Part shown: positions 1-6,107 of the stretch, piece by piece
Numbering within the stretch: the first letter of the stretch is position 1
Layout: each line of letters starts with the position of its first letter
Source: Candidatus Aenigmatarchaeota archaeon
GTDB lineage: Archaea; Aenigmatarchaeota; Aenigmatarchaeia; Aenigmatarchaeales; SZUA-1535
DNA: 12,950 nucleotides
Assembly: GCA_015521535.1 (NCBI GenBank)
Contig: WAOA01000004.1
Span: forward strand, 1-12,950
Reading direction: 5' to 3'
Position numbers and translations under genes: made by a program
Notes under the pieces: model-generated
Told to the model about the DNA's origin: nothing
The model's database searches: none
The model's input: the letters and a program-made list of their open reading frames with translations, nothing else

Positions 1-1
1 T

Positions 2-103
2 TTCAGTAGGAGGTATACAAATGAAAAGGAACTGAGAGAAAAGGCGAAAAAACTTTTCAGAAATTCTGTAATTGCAAGAGACGGAATGAAAATAAAGTGG
101 TGA
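2..103 (+). CDS. 3' end of an unidentified protein (partial)
   Basis: An open frame enters from the left edge and ends at TGA 101-103, giving the last 33 residues of a protein. The visible tail is basic (KELREKAKKLF) and ends in ARDGMKIKW. I do not recognise a family from this piece. Its stop codon lies inside the GGTGA sequence (99-103) that serves as the ribosome binding site of the next gene, so the two genes are probably co-transcribed and translationally coupled. The frame is supported by this stop/SD overlap and by lysine/arginine-rich codon use like that of the neighbours. The 5' part lies outside the window. Confidence 0.55.
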   Translation, partial: FSRRYTNEKELREKAKKLFRNSVIARDGMKIKW

Positions 104-108
104 AATAT

Positions 109-603
109 ATGATTGAAAAAGTTAGAGAAATTGTCAAAAAAGAATGCGATGAACGGAACTGGAAGTTTCATATTTCGCATGTTGTTAAATATGCAAAGTT
201 ATTAGCTAAAAAACTAAATGCTGACGAAGAACTTGCAGAATTAGGTGCTTTGCTTCATGATATTGGTAGAATAAAGTTTGGTGCAAAAAATCATGAAATA
301 ACAGGTATACATGAGGCTGAGAAAATTTTGAAGCAATTGAAGTATACTAAGGAAATCATTGATGAAGTAAAGCATTGCGTTGAATCGCATAGAGGTAGTG
401 GGAATATAAAACCTAAAACAATAATTGCAAAAATTGTTGCTAATGCTGATGCGATGGCTCATTTTGATACGGTTTTTGTTTTGTTTCAGGTTGGTATGAA
501 AAGGCATAACAATATTGAAAAGGCGGTCGAATGGGTTTATGAAAAGATTGAAAGAGACTGGAATAAAAAATTAACGATACCCGAAGCGATGCTGTCCGGA
601 TAA
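109..603 (+). CDS. HD-domain metal-dependent phosphohydrolase
   Basis: A 164-residue cytoplasmic protein of the HD superfamily, whose members hydrolyse phosphate esters of nucleotides or related substrates using bound divalent metals. The ligand set is visible: H24 in the first helix, the HD pair H50-D51 (LLHDIGR), H68, H94 (ESHRG) and D114 (NADAMAHF). The spacing resembles small single-domain YpgQ/YedJ-like proteins; the substrate cannot be read from the sequence. In-frame GTG codons at 97 and 100 are possible starts, but ATG 109 is preferred because GGTGA at 99-103 is 5 nt upstream, the spacing used throughout this window. The SD overlaps the stop of the preceding gene, implying coupling. 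The C-terminus ends in Leu-Ser-Gly at a TCCGGATAAGA repeat. HD membership is secure; specific activity is not. Confidence 0.85.
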   Translation: MIEKVREIVKKECDERNWKFHISHVVKYAKLLAKKLNADEELAELGALLHDIGRIKFGAKNHEITGIHEAEKILKQLKYTKEIIDEVKHCVESHRGSGNIKPKTIIAKIVANADAMAHFDTVFVLFQVGMKRHNNIEKAVEWVYEKIERDWNKKLTIPEAMLSG

Positions 604-726
604 GAAAATTATTACAGTATAATACTCTATTAAGCGTAAACCGCCCTTTCAAATGGCTTTGGCGTTAATAAATTTTCTAATTCTCATAGTATTGTGCATA
701 AATGCTCTTTAGCGCTCTTATCCGGA
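595..726. repeat. 11-bp inverted repeat TCCGGATAAGA
   Basis: TCCGGATAAGA at 595-605, which includes the TAA stop of the HD gene, recurs as its exact reverse complement TCTTATCCGGA at 716-726. A third, shorter copy (TCCGGATAA) lies at 1439-1447 and supplies the stop of the gene at 923-1447. The core TCCGGA is itself palindromic, which raises the chance of coincidence. I did not notice this 9-mer in the ribosomal genes. The 110-nt spacing between arms makes a simple terminator hairpin unlikely. Function unknown. Confidence 0.4.
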
Positions 727-888
727 TGGGATCGTATAAAATATAATGAATATATCTCTTCACTTCCATCTAAACAGCAAAGGTTAACGCTGAGCGTAAT
801 CGAAGATTTCGAAGTTAAGGAAAAGTATAGATTCCGTACCAGGAAAAGGTTTGAAAAAACATCAGCCAAAACTTTGGTAGTTATTTAA
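694..888 (+). CDS. Doubtful small ORF, 64 residues
   Basis: An open frame that can start at GTG 694 and stays open upstream to a stop at 637-639 without any ATG. No GGTGA-like ribosome binding site precedes the GTG, unlike the real genes here. The C-terminal half (VIEDFEVKEKYRFRTRKRFE) is charged and looks protein-like, and codon choice (AGA/AGG, AAA) is not foreign. I recognise no family. It could be the remnant of a longer gene that lost its 5' end, or a chance frame. Confidence 0.2.
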   Translation: MHKCSLALLSGWDRIKYNEYISSLPSKQQRLTLSVIEDFEVKEKYRFRTRKRFEKTSAKTLVVI

Positions 889-894
889 AATTTA
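881..894 (+). promoter_or_regulatory. Possible TATA box for the gene at 923
   Basis: TTATTTAAAATTTA is an AT-rich, archaeal TATA-like stretch about 30-40 nt before ATG 923. It would place a transcription start near 908-915 and leave a very short leader carrying the SD GAGGTG at 912-917. AT-rich background makes this tentative. Confidence 0.35.
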
Positions 895-922
895 AAATCT
901 TTAATTATATTGAGGTGGACAC

Positions 923-1447
923 ATGGGTTGTATTGAATATAGTGAAGGAAGCCATGATTGCCTAAAACCTGATGTAGGAAGGGAATATTTCTGTATAGAG
1001 CCTGATTTTGAGAGAGACAGATGCATAGAACCTATACTACCGTATAAATACAGGCTTTTAGAGATAGAAAGGGAAATGATTTCTTATATACGTGAAGGCG
1101 ATATTGAGAGAGCAAAGCATAAAGTAAAAGAGTTTTTGAAAACATGCTATGACAATCCTTATCTTATCGGAATAATTGGTAGAGAAGTTTCTGCAAAGGC
1201 GGTAATAGCGGAAAATATTCTGAATGGAATAAAAAATAAGAAAATCTCTCCCGAGGAAGGTGTTGAAATTTATCATAAAGAATTTGAAAAATATATGGAG
1301 TTGGAAAAACGTACTAGGCTTTCTAAAACTTCTAGTGAATCGGAGAAAGTTAAAAGGAAGTTAAAAAAGTATATGAAATATTTTGACGAAGCAAACCGCA
1401 GGGATTTGGATAAACTTCTCAAAGGTCTTAGGATAACGTCCGGATAA
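923..1447 (+). CDS. Unrecognised protein with four N-terminal Cys-led repeats
   Basis: A 174-residue protein of no family I recognise. ATG 923 is preceded by GAGGTG (912-917) with a 5-nt spacer, so the start is well supported. Residues 3-43 look like four 10-11-residue units, each opening with Cys: CIEYSEGSHD, CLKPDVGREYF, CIEPDFERDR, CIEPILPYKY (C3, C13, C24, C34). The rest (about 45-170) is charged and probably helical, with one further Cys at about residue 77 (KTCYDNP) and a very basic segment around KVKRKLKKYMKYF. There is no signal peptide or membrane segment. The evenly spaced cysteines could bind metal or form a small disulfide/Zn module; this is inference. It lies alone between a gene-poor gap and the ribosomal promoter region, and ends with Ser-Gly at a TCCGGATAA repeat. 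Confidence 0.75.
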   Translation: MGCIEYSEGSHDCLKPDVGREYFCIEPDFERDRCIEPILPYKYRLLEIEREMISYIREGDIERAKHKVKEFLKTCYDNPYLIGIIGREVSAKAVIAENILNGIKNKKISPEEGVEIYHKEFEKYMELEKRTRLSKTSSESEKVKRKLKKYMKYFDEANRRDLDKLLKGLRITSG

Positions 1448-1595
1448 CATCGAATTACGCGGCAAAGCACACGCGCCCAGCGAGAAACAAAACCCTTGCG
1501 ATATTTCCGCGAAAATTCTTTAATACCGCTACCTGCAAGTATACTTTCGGGTTAATTCGTGTTATTCGAACGGTCTCGGTCTTGGAATAGAAACG

Positions 1596-1603
1596 TTTAA
1601 ATA
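1596..1603 (+). promoter_or_regulatory. Distal TATA box of the ribosomal operon (candidate)
   Basis: TTTAAATA within GAAACGTTTAAATATCC matches the archaeal TATA consensus. A start about 26 nt downstream would fall near 1623-1630, just at the base of the hairpin at 1627-1641, so a transcript from here would begin with that hairpin and carry a leader of about 90-95 nt. Confidence 0.5.
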
Positions 1604-1626
1604 TCCTTCTTTATAAAAAATTAAAT

Positions 1627-1641
1627 CGCGAAGGTTTCGCG
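1627..1641 (+). promoter_or_regulatory. Perfect 6-bp hairpin/palindrome in the operon leader
   Basis: CGCGAA-GGT-TTCGCG forms a 6-bp stem with four G-C pairs and a 3-nt loop. It lies between the two TATA-like boxes. It may be a structure at the 5' end of the distal transcript or a DNA operator for a dimeric regulator. There is no T-tract behind it, so it is not a standard terminator. Confidence 0.45.
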
Positions 1642-1670
1642 TCTTTGGCTACGTGTTCTAAGGAAAAAGA

Positions 1671-1678
1671 TTTAAATA
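1671..1678 (+). promoter_or_regulatory. Proximal TATA box of the ribosomal operon
   Basis: TTTAAATA is preceded by the purine-rich GGAAAAAGA, which resembles a TFB recognition element (BRE). A start about 26 nt downstream falls near A1700/A1701, giving a leader of about 20 nt that still contains the GGTG ribosome binding site (1710-1713) 7 nt before ATG 1721. This is the best promoter candidate for the operon. Confidence 0.6.
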
Positions 1679-1720
1679 GGTTAATTAGTAAAGAGATTAA
1701 AGTCTCCTTGGTGTGTGGAT

Positions 1721-2689
1721 ATGAAAAAAAGTCGTCCAAAAAAAGGATCGAGAGCGTTTTATCCGAGGAAAAGGGCTAGCCGTATCTATCCAAGACAAAA
1801 TTTTCCGGAAATTAGCGGTGAAGCAAAACCTCTTGGTTTCGCTGGCTATAAGGCCGGAATGACTCATGTTGCCATGATAGATAATGATCCTAACTCACCT
1901 ACACGTGGAATGAAAATAGTGCGCGCCGTAACCGTTGTTGAATGCCCCCCCATTTCTGTTTTCGGTTTTAGATGCTATAAAAGTACGCATGCAGGCTTGC
2001 AAGTTCTTTGCGACGTATTTGCTGAAAAAATCGATAAAAAAGTGAGTAGAAAAACAACACTTGGAAAGGGAAAAATACCGAAAGTTGATGTAAACTCTCT
2101 CGAAATATCGAAAATAGCGAAAATTACGCTTTTATGTCATACTAATCCGAGTTTCAAAAAAACGCCAGAAATATTTGAAATAGGGTTATCGGGTAATCCC
2201 GAAGCACAGTTAGAATATGCTAAAAATGTATTGGGAAAAGAAATTAATATCAACGATGTGTTTTCAGAAGGAGATTGGATTGATGTTACCGCCGTAACAA
2301 AAGGTCATGGCTTTCAGGGTCCTGTAAAGCGTTTCGGTATAAAACTTCATGGTCGTAAAATGAAACAAATGCACAGGCATGTCGGTGTTTTAGGTGCACG
2401 GGGATTGGGTAGAATACTACCAACAGTACCTGCTGCCGGGCAGCACGGCTTTCAAACGAGAACGGAATTGAACAAAAGAATTCTAAAAATAGTTTCTCCA
2501 GAAGAAGTCAATCCGAAAGGCGGATTTCCGCACTACGGTTTGGTTAAAACCACGAGTGTGCTTATAGACGGCAGCGTGCCTGGAAGCAAAAAAAGGTTAA
2601 TAAGAATGCGTGTCGCTATAAGAGCGCCGGAGAAAAAAGTACCTGTTGAAATAACATATATTTCACAATCATCTAAGCAGGGTGTATGA
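1721..2689 (+). CDS. rpl3: Large-subunit ribosomal protein uL3
   Basis: Ribosomal protein uL3 (322 residues), which binds 23S rRNA domain VI and extends toward the peptidyl-transferase centre. The archaeal N-terminus (KKGSRAFYPRKRA), LGFAGYKAGMTH and the core GHGFQGPVKRFG are clear. The loop that normally carries the W-finger reads GARGLGR (225-231), with R227 where tryptophan is expected. ATG 1721 is chosen over the in-frame GTG 1715 because GGTG at 1710-1713 has a 7-nt spacer to ATG. First gene of the 24-gene operon, as in most archaeal clusters; uL4 starts 2 nt after its stop. Confidence 0.97.
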   Translation: MKKSRPKKGSRAFYPRKRASRIYPRQNFPEISGEAKPLGFAGYKAGMTHVAMIDNDPNSPTRGMKIVRAVTVVECPPISVFGFRCYKSTHAGLQVLCDVFAEKIDKKVSRKTTLGKGKIPKVDVNSLEISKIAKITLLCHTNPSFKKTPEIFEIGLSGNPEAQLEYAKNVLGKEININDVFSEGDWIDVTAVTKGHGFQGPVKRFGIKLHGRKMKQMHRHVGVLGARGLGRILPTVPAAGQHGFQTRTELNKRILKIVSPEEVNPKGGFPHYGLVKTTSVLIDGSVPGSKKRLIRMRVAIRAPEKKVPVEITYISQSSKQGV

Positions 2690-2691
2690 AA

Positions 2692-3501
2692 ATGAAAGCA
2701 AATGTTTATGATCTTTCGGGAAAAGTCGTGAAGAGTATAGAATTACCTACATTTTTCTCTGTGCCCGTAAGAGATGATTTGATTAGGCGATGTGTTATTG
2801 CTTTCCAGGCGAATAGACGACAGCCTTACGGTACTGATCCGCTTGCAGGGAAGAGGACAAGCGCTCATTACCACGGAAGTAGAAGGGTTGCGGCATTTGC
2901 AAGAATGATGAACCGCGAATTAGCGAGAATGCCGAGAATACATTCTCATTCACCGCCGCATTTGTTTTTAACCGCAAGATTCGTGCCGCAAGCCGTAAAG
3001 GGAAGACGTGCTCATCCACCTAAGGTAGAGAAGATTTGGAAACAAAAAGTGAACAAAAAAGAAAAACTACTCGCGCTGTTAAGCGCGATTTCAGCCACCG
3101 CCATAATCGAGTTCGTTAAAAGACGCGGTCATAAGTATGAAGGCGAATTGCCAATAATTGTCGAAAACTCTCTAGAAAAATTGAAAAAAACAAAAGAAGT
3201 TGAAGAATTTTTGAAAAAACTCGGTATGGAAAAAGAACTTGAAAGGGCGAGGAAGAAAAAAGTACGCGCCGGAAAAGGTAAAATGCGCGGCAGGCGGTAT
3301 AAAAAGAAAAAATCTGTACTTATTGTTGTTTCGGAAAAAAACACGCCTTTAGAAAATGCTGCCTCGAATATACCCGGAGTGGAAGTAGTTGATGCGATGA
3401 ATCTCAACGTAGAACACTTAGCCCCTGGTACGCATGCAGGCAGGCTTACAATATGGACAGAAGGAGCGATAGAGAAATTAAAAGAAAGATTGGGTGAATA
3501 A
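2692..3501 (+). CDS. rpl4: Large-subunit ribosomal protein uL4 (archaeal L1e/L4 type)
   Basis: Ribosomal protein uL4, 269 residues, a 23S rRNA binder whose extended loop lines the peptide exit tunnel. The tunnel-loop region is recognisable as [17 protein letters not shown] followed by a His/Arg-rich stretch, and the C-terminal half has the archaeal [17 protein letters not shown] helix and the [15 protein letters not shown] core near the end. Two ATGs are possible, 2686 and 2692. The second is preferred because GGTG at 2681-2684 is 7 nt before it but only 1 nt before the first. In bacteria L4 autoregulates the S10 operon; nothing in this sequence shows that happening here. Confidence 0.97.
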   Translation: MKANVYDLSGKVVKSIELPTFFSVPVRDDLIRRCVIAFQANRRQPYGTDPLAGKRTSAHYHGSRRVAAFARMMNRELARMPRIHSHSPPHLFLTARFVPQAVKGRRAHPPKVEKIWKQKVNKKEKLLALLSAISATAIIEFVKRRGHKYEGELPIIVENSLEKLKKTKEVEEFLKKLGMEKELERARKKKVRAGKGKMRGRRYKKKKSVLIVVSEKNTPLENAASNIPGVEVVDAMNLNVEHLAPGTHAGRLTIWTEGAIEKLKERLGE

Positions 3502-3502
3502 C

Positions 3503-3766
3503 ATGTTTGATCCATTGAAAATTATAAAATACCCTCTTACAACAGAGAAATCGATATCACTTATAGAGTCGGAGAATAAAATAGTTTTCATAGTAGATAG
3601 AAAGGCAAACAAAAAACAAATTGAAAAGGCGGTAGAAAAACTTTTCGAAGTAAAGGTAGAGAGCGTAAAAACGCTTATAGATGCTAAAGGAAGAAAGAAA
3701 GCATACGTTAAATTATCACCTGAACATAAAGCAGTAGATATCGCTACGAGATTAGGTATAATATAA
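3503..3766 (+). CDS. rpl23: Large-subunit ribosomal protein uL23
   Basis: Ribosomal protein uL23, 87 residues, sits at the exit of the polypeptide tunnel on the 50S subunit, where signal recognition particle docks. The family hallmarks are visible: [16 protein letters not shown] at the N-terminus, then [22 protein letters not shown] in two parts, [10 protein letters not shown], and [21 protein letters not shown] at the end (cut here as a description of the conserved C-terminal strand and helix). ATG 3503 is preferred to GTG 3494 because GGTGA (3493-3497) lies 5 nt before it. The SD overlaps the end of uL4. Confidence 0.96.
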   Translation: MFDPLKIIKYPLTTEKSISLIESENKIVFIVDRKANKKQIEKAVEKLFEVKVESVKTLIDAKGRKKAYVKLSPEHKAVDIATRLGII

Positions 3767-3776
3767 GGTGATAATT

Positions 3777-4490
3777 ATGGGAAAAAGAATAATTTCACAA
3801 CGACGCGGAAAAGGTTCGCCTACTTATCGCTCACCTTCTCATAGATATGTTTGCGAACTCAAATATCCGCGAATCACCGAGCCGATGAGCGCGGAAGTAG
3901 TTGACATACTTCACGATCCCGGTAAAAATGCACCGGTAGCGTTGATAAAATTACCTGATGGGAGCGAAAGTTTTATAATAGCAACCGAAGGGCTTTGTGT
4001 AGGAGATGCGATATCCCTTGGTACATTTTCATCGAAAGCAATAGTACCGCTTTCTCAAATACCGCCGGGTACGCCTGTTTGCTGCATAGAAAACTACCCT
4101 GGCTCAGGGCCAAAGTTTTGTAGAAGTAGCGGGAGTTATGCTATAGTTGTATCGAAAGAAGAAAATAAAGTGATACTTAAAATGCCGTCTAAAAAATTTA
4201 AAGAATTTAATGTCAATTGCTTGGCAACTGTTGGTATACCAGCAGGCGGTGGTAGAAGTGATAAACCATTCGCTAAAGCAGGACAAAAGTACTATGCTAT
4301 GAAAGCAAGAAATAAACTATGGCCGAGAACATCGGCAAACAAAATGAATGCTGTAGATCATCCGTTTGGAGGACAGACTGGGCCAGGTCAACCAAAAACC
4401 GTTTCGCGACATGCTCCACCTGGTGCAAAAGTAGGTAGTATAGCCGCGTGGAGAACGGGCGTAAGAAAAACGGGTAAACGTAAAAGGTGA
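3777..4490 (+). CDS. rpl2: Large-subunit ribosomal protein uL2
   Basis: Ribosomal protein uL2, 237 residues, needed for subunit association and peptidyl-transferase function. It begins with [20 protein letters not shown], typical of archaeal uL2. The conserved histidine of the HPFGG motif is H195 (195-199), followed by [15 protein letters not shown] and a basic tail. The residues after HPFGG read QTGPGQ rather than the common GxxHPG, a mild variation. The start at ATG 3777 follows GGTGA (3767-3771) by 5 nt; the in-frame upstream ATA/ATT codons are not needed. Confidence 0.97.
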   Translation: MGKRIISQRRGKGSPTYRSPSHRYVCELKYPRITEPMSAEVVDILHDPGKNAPVALIKLPDGSESFIIATEGLCVGDAISLGTFSSKAIVPLSQIPPGTPVCCIENYPGSGPKFCRSSGSYAIVVSKEENKVILKMPSKKFKEFNVNCLATVGIPAGGGRSDKPFAKAGQKYYAMKARNKLWPRTSANKMNAVDHPFGGQTGPGQPKTVSRHAPPGAKVGSIAAWRTGVRKTGKRKR

Positions 4491-4495
4491 TGATT

Positions 4496-4885
4496 ATGGG
4501 TAGGGTGTTTACTTACAAAGGATATACTCTGGAAGAACTCCAGAAAATGTCTTTGGAAGAGTTCGCGAAAATAGTGAAAGCACGTGTGAGAAGAAAACTT
4601 TTACGCGGTTTTACAGAAGCTGAGAAGAAATTACTAGAAAAAATCAGAAAATACAAAGGAAAGAATAAATTTATAAGAACTCATTGTCGCGATATGATAA
4701 TACTTCCTGAAATGGTTGGTATGACAATAGGTGTGCATAACGGCAAGGAATTCGTTGCTGTGAAAATCACTCCTGAAATGATAGGTCATCGCCTAGGTGA
4801 ATTCGCACCTACGCGTAAGCAGGTTAAACACTCTTCACCAGGAGTGGGTGCAACTCGATCAAGTAAATTCGTATCGGTGAAGTAA
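4496..4885 (+). CDS. rps19: Small-subunit ribosomal protein uS19
   Basis: Ribosomal protein uS19, 129 residues, on the 30S head near the A site. The archaeal N-terminal extension ([15 protein letters not shown]) precedes the conserved core: [37 protein letters not shown] (described in two parts), [17 protein letters not shown]. The last basic segment carries [12 protein letters not shown]. Three ATG/GTG codons cluster at 4487-4498; ATG 4496 is chosen because GGTGA at 4486-4490, which overlaps the uL2 stop, is 5 nt upstream. Gene order uL2-uS19-uL22-uS3 is universal. Confidence 0.97.
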   Translation: MGRVFTYKGYTLEELQKMSLEEFAKIVKARVRRKLLRGFTEAEKKLLEKIRKYKGKNKFIRTHCRDMIILPEMVGMTIGVHNGKEFVAVKITPEMIGHRLGEFAPTRKQVKHSSPGVGATRSSKFVSVK

Positions 4886-4886
4886 A

Positions 4887-5273
4887 ATGGGATATCCTGT
4901 AAAGATAAACAAAGAAAGTATGGTATGCGGCGAAACCACAGAAGATATTTCGCCAAAGATCGGAGTAGAACTTGCGAGAAAATTAGTGAAAATCACGAGA
5001 AAATTTGATAGGGCTAAAAAAATACTGGAAGAGTTGACGCAAGGAAAAAGAAAGATTAACGGAAAACTCTATACCAGTACCGCTTTTGCATTCCTTAGAC
5101 TATTCAACTCAGTTGAAGCAAACGCCAGGTTTCGCGGTTTTGAACCAAATTCGTTGGTTATCAAATCACTTTCCGTTAATAAAGGACCGACGCTTTACAG
5201 GAGAAGGAGAAAAAACTCTTTTGGTTCACGATTAAAAATCGCACACATAAAACTAGTGGTGGAGAGAAGATGA
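4887..5273 (+). CDS. rpl22: Large-subunit ribosomal protein uL22
   Basis: Ribosomal protein uL22, 128 residues, whose beta-hairpin lines the exit tunnel. DISPKIGVELARKL corresponds to the conserved N-terminal helix, the middle shows FLRLFNSVEANARFRG, and the C-terminal hairpin region includes GPTLYRRRRKNSFG followed by the conserved strand KIAHIKLVVE. It is shorter than the roughly 150 residues common for archaeal uL22, apparently by a compact middle and C-terminus. ATG 4887 follows GGTGA (4876-4880) by 6 nt. It overlaps the uS3 start as ATGA (5270-5273), so uS3 is probably translationally coupled. Confidence 0.95.
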   Translation: MGYPVKINKESMVCGETTEDISPKIGVELARKLVKITRKFDRAKKILEELTQGKRKINGKLYTSTAFAFLRLFNSVEANARFRGFEPNSLVIKSLSVNKGPTLYRRRRKNSFGSRLKIAHIKLVVERR

Positions 5274-5950
5274 AGGAGAGAGAATTTGTAATGGAAGGGA
5301 TAAAGCGCGTGCAGATAGAAGAGTATTTGCGAGACCTTTTCGAGCGTGCAGGTTATTCGCATTGTGAAATTCAACGCACACCTCTTGGTTTGAGAGTCGC
5401 TGTCTATGCCGCGAGACCGGGAATTGTTATAGGAAGAAGAGGTAGAAATATTGATAGAATTATCGAAGACCTTAAGAAAAAGTTTGGTTTAGATAATGTA
5501 AATCTTGATGTGCGTGAAGTAGAAGTTCCTGAATTGGACGCTCAGGTTGTGGCAAGAGAAATTGCAAGAGCCCTGGAAAGAGGTATAAATTTCAGAAAGG
5601 TAGCAAACGTAATGCTTCGCAGAGTAATGGAGCATGCTGCCGGATGTATGATAAAAATAAGCGGAAAACTTTCCGGCGAAATAGCAAGAACCGAAAAATT
5701 CTACGCCGGTTACCTAAAATATGCCGGCGAATACGTAGAGAGCCTGGTTAGAATAGGAAAGGCGAGAGCGAATCTTAAGCCAGGAGTAATAGGTATAGAA
5801 GTTAGAATACTTCCTGAGTTACCAAAAGAAATGAAAATAGAAAAGGAAAGAGAAGAGGAAAAAGTTGAAAGTGTTGAAAAAATAGAAGAAAAGGAGGAGA
5901 AGGAAAATGGCGTTGATAAGGAAGAGCGAACTGAAGAAAATGTCTCGTGA
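5270..5950 (+). CDS. rps3: Small-subunit ribosomal protein uS3 with acidic C-terminal tail
   Basis: Ribosomal protein uS3, 226 residues, at the mRNA entry of the 30S subunit. The N-terminal KH domain contains IQRTPLGLRVAVYAARPG and the GRRG loop (55-58); the C-terminal domain carries ISGKLSGEIARTEKF. After the folded part, residues about 187-226 form a Glu/Lys-rich, low-complexity tail. That tail also encodes the strong SD (GGAGGAG, 5893-5899) and the first 44 nt of uL29 in another frame, so the tail's length and sequence are constrained by the overlap. Start ATG 5270 shares ATGA with the uL22 stop. Confidence 0.96.
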   Translation: MKEREFVMEGIKRVQIEEYLRDLFERAGYSHCEIQRTPLGLRVAVYAARPGIVIGRRGRNIDRIIEDLKKKFGLDNVNLDVREVEVPELDAQVVAREIARALERGINFRKVANVMLRRVMEHAAGCMIKISGKLSGEIARTEKFYAGYLKYAGEYVESLVRIGKARANLKPGVIGIEVRILPELPKEMKIEKEREEEKVESVEKIEEKEEKENGVDKEERTEENVS

Positions 5951-6107
5951 AGACCTGAAGAAAAAATTAAATGAATTACGCTTAGAATTAATGAAACTTA
6001 ATGCTCAACGCGTTGTAGGAGGTAGTGTAAATCCGGGTCGCCTTAGAGAAACAAGGCGAACCATCGCTAGAATACTTACGTATCTTAAAGGAGGTGAAAA
6101 GAAATAG
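5907..6107 (+). CDS. rpl29: Large-subunit ribosomal protein uL29
   Basis: Ribosomal protein uL29, 66 residues, a two-helix protein near the tunnel exit. It shows LRLELMKLNAQRVVGG and the NPGRLRETRRTIARIL helix typical of archaea. ATG 5907 is preceded by GGAGGAG at 5893-5899 (7-nt spacer), inside the uS3 reading frame; the two genes overlap by 44 nt, the longest overlap in the operon. The final codons (KGGEKK) contain the GGAGGTGA that appears to drive the next gene, and the stop TAG (6105-6107) overlaps the proposed AUA start of aIF1. Confidence 0.95.
   Translation: MALIRKSELKKMSREDLKKKLNELRLELMKLNAQRVVGGSVNPGRLRETRRTIARILTYLKGGEKK
6090..6097 (+). promoter_or_regulatory. Strong SD that sets the aIF1 start
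   Basis: GGAGGTGA is the longest match to the archaeal anti-SD (CACCTCC) seen in front of any gene here. It ends 6 nt before ATA 6104, the spacing used by ATG starts in the same operon (4-7 nt). Its TGA (6095-6097) is also an in-frame stop for the aIF1 frame, which limits any start to downstream of 6097. Confidence 0.7.

Larger units (their letters stand above)
604..922. other. Stretch with no convincing gene
   Basis: These 319 bases separate the HD gene from the next clear gene. They hold one weak open frame (listed separately at 694-888), one arm of the TCCGGATAAGA inverted repeat, an imperfect inverted pair around 640-666 (AACCGCC and GGCGTT), and an AT-rich promoter-like patch at 881-894. 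No tRNA, rRNA or CRISPR structure was found. The stretch could be a decayed gene or a plain intergenic region. Confidence 0.5.
1448..1720. other. Non-coding region upstream of the ribosomal operon
   Basis: About 270 bases with no credible ORF. The first 100 or so bases are richer in CG dinucleotides than the genes around them (ACGCGG, CACGCGCCC, CCGCGAAAA), then the sequence becomes AT-rich and holds two TATA-like boxes, a perfect small hairpin and the uL3 ribosome binding site. A short tandem CGGTCT-CGGTCT lies at 1571-1582. I could not fold the CG-rich part into a tRNA or another known RNA. Confidence 0.6.

Noticed and set aside
770..810. Palindrome ACGCT-G-AGCGT as a terminator hairpin
   Set aside because: The real stem is only 4 bp with a 3-nt loop and no T-tract follows.
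1541..1600. T-loop-like GTTCGAAT on the minus strand, suggesting a tRNA
   Set aside because: The flanking bases do not form a 5-bp T-stem and no acceptor or anticodon stem can be built.
3129..3515. Minus-strand ORF of 128 codons opposite uL4
   Set aside because: It is the antisense shadow of a lysine-rich gene; its Phe/Ser-rich translation has no recognisable motif, and the plus strand is certainly coding.
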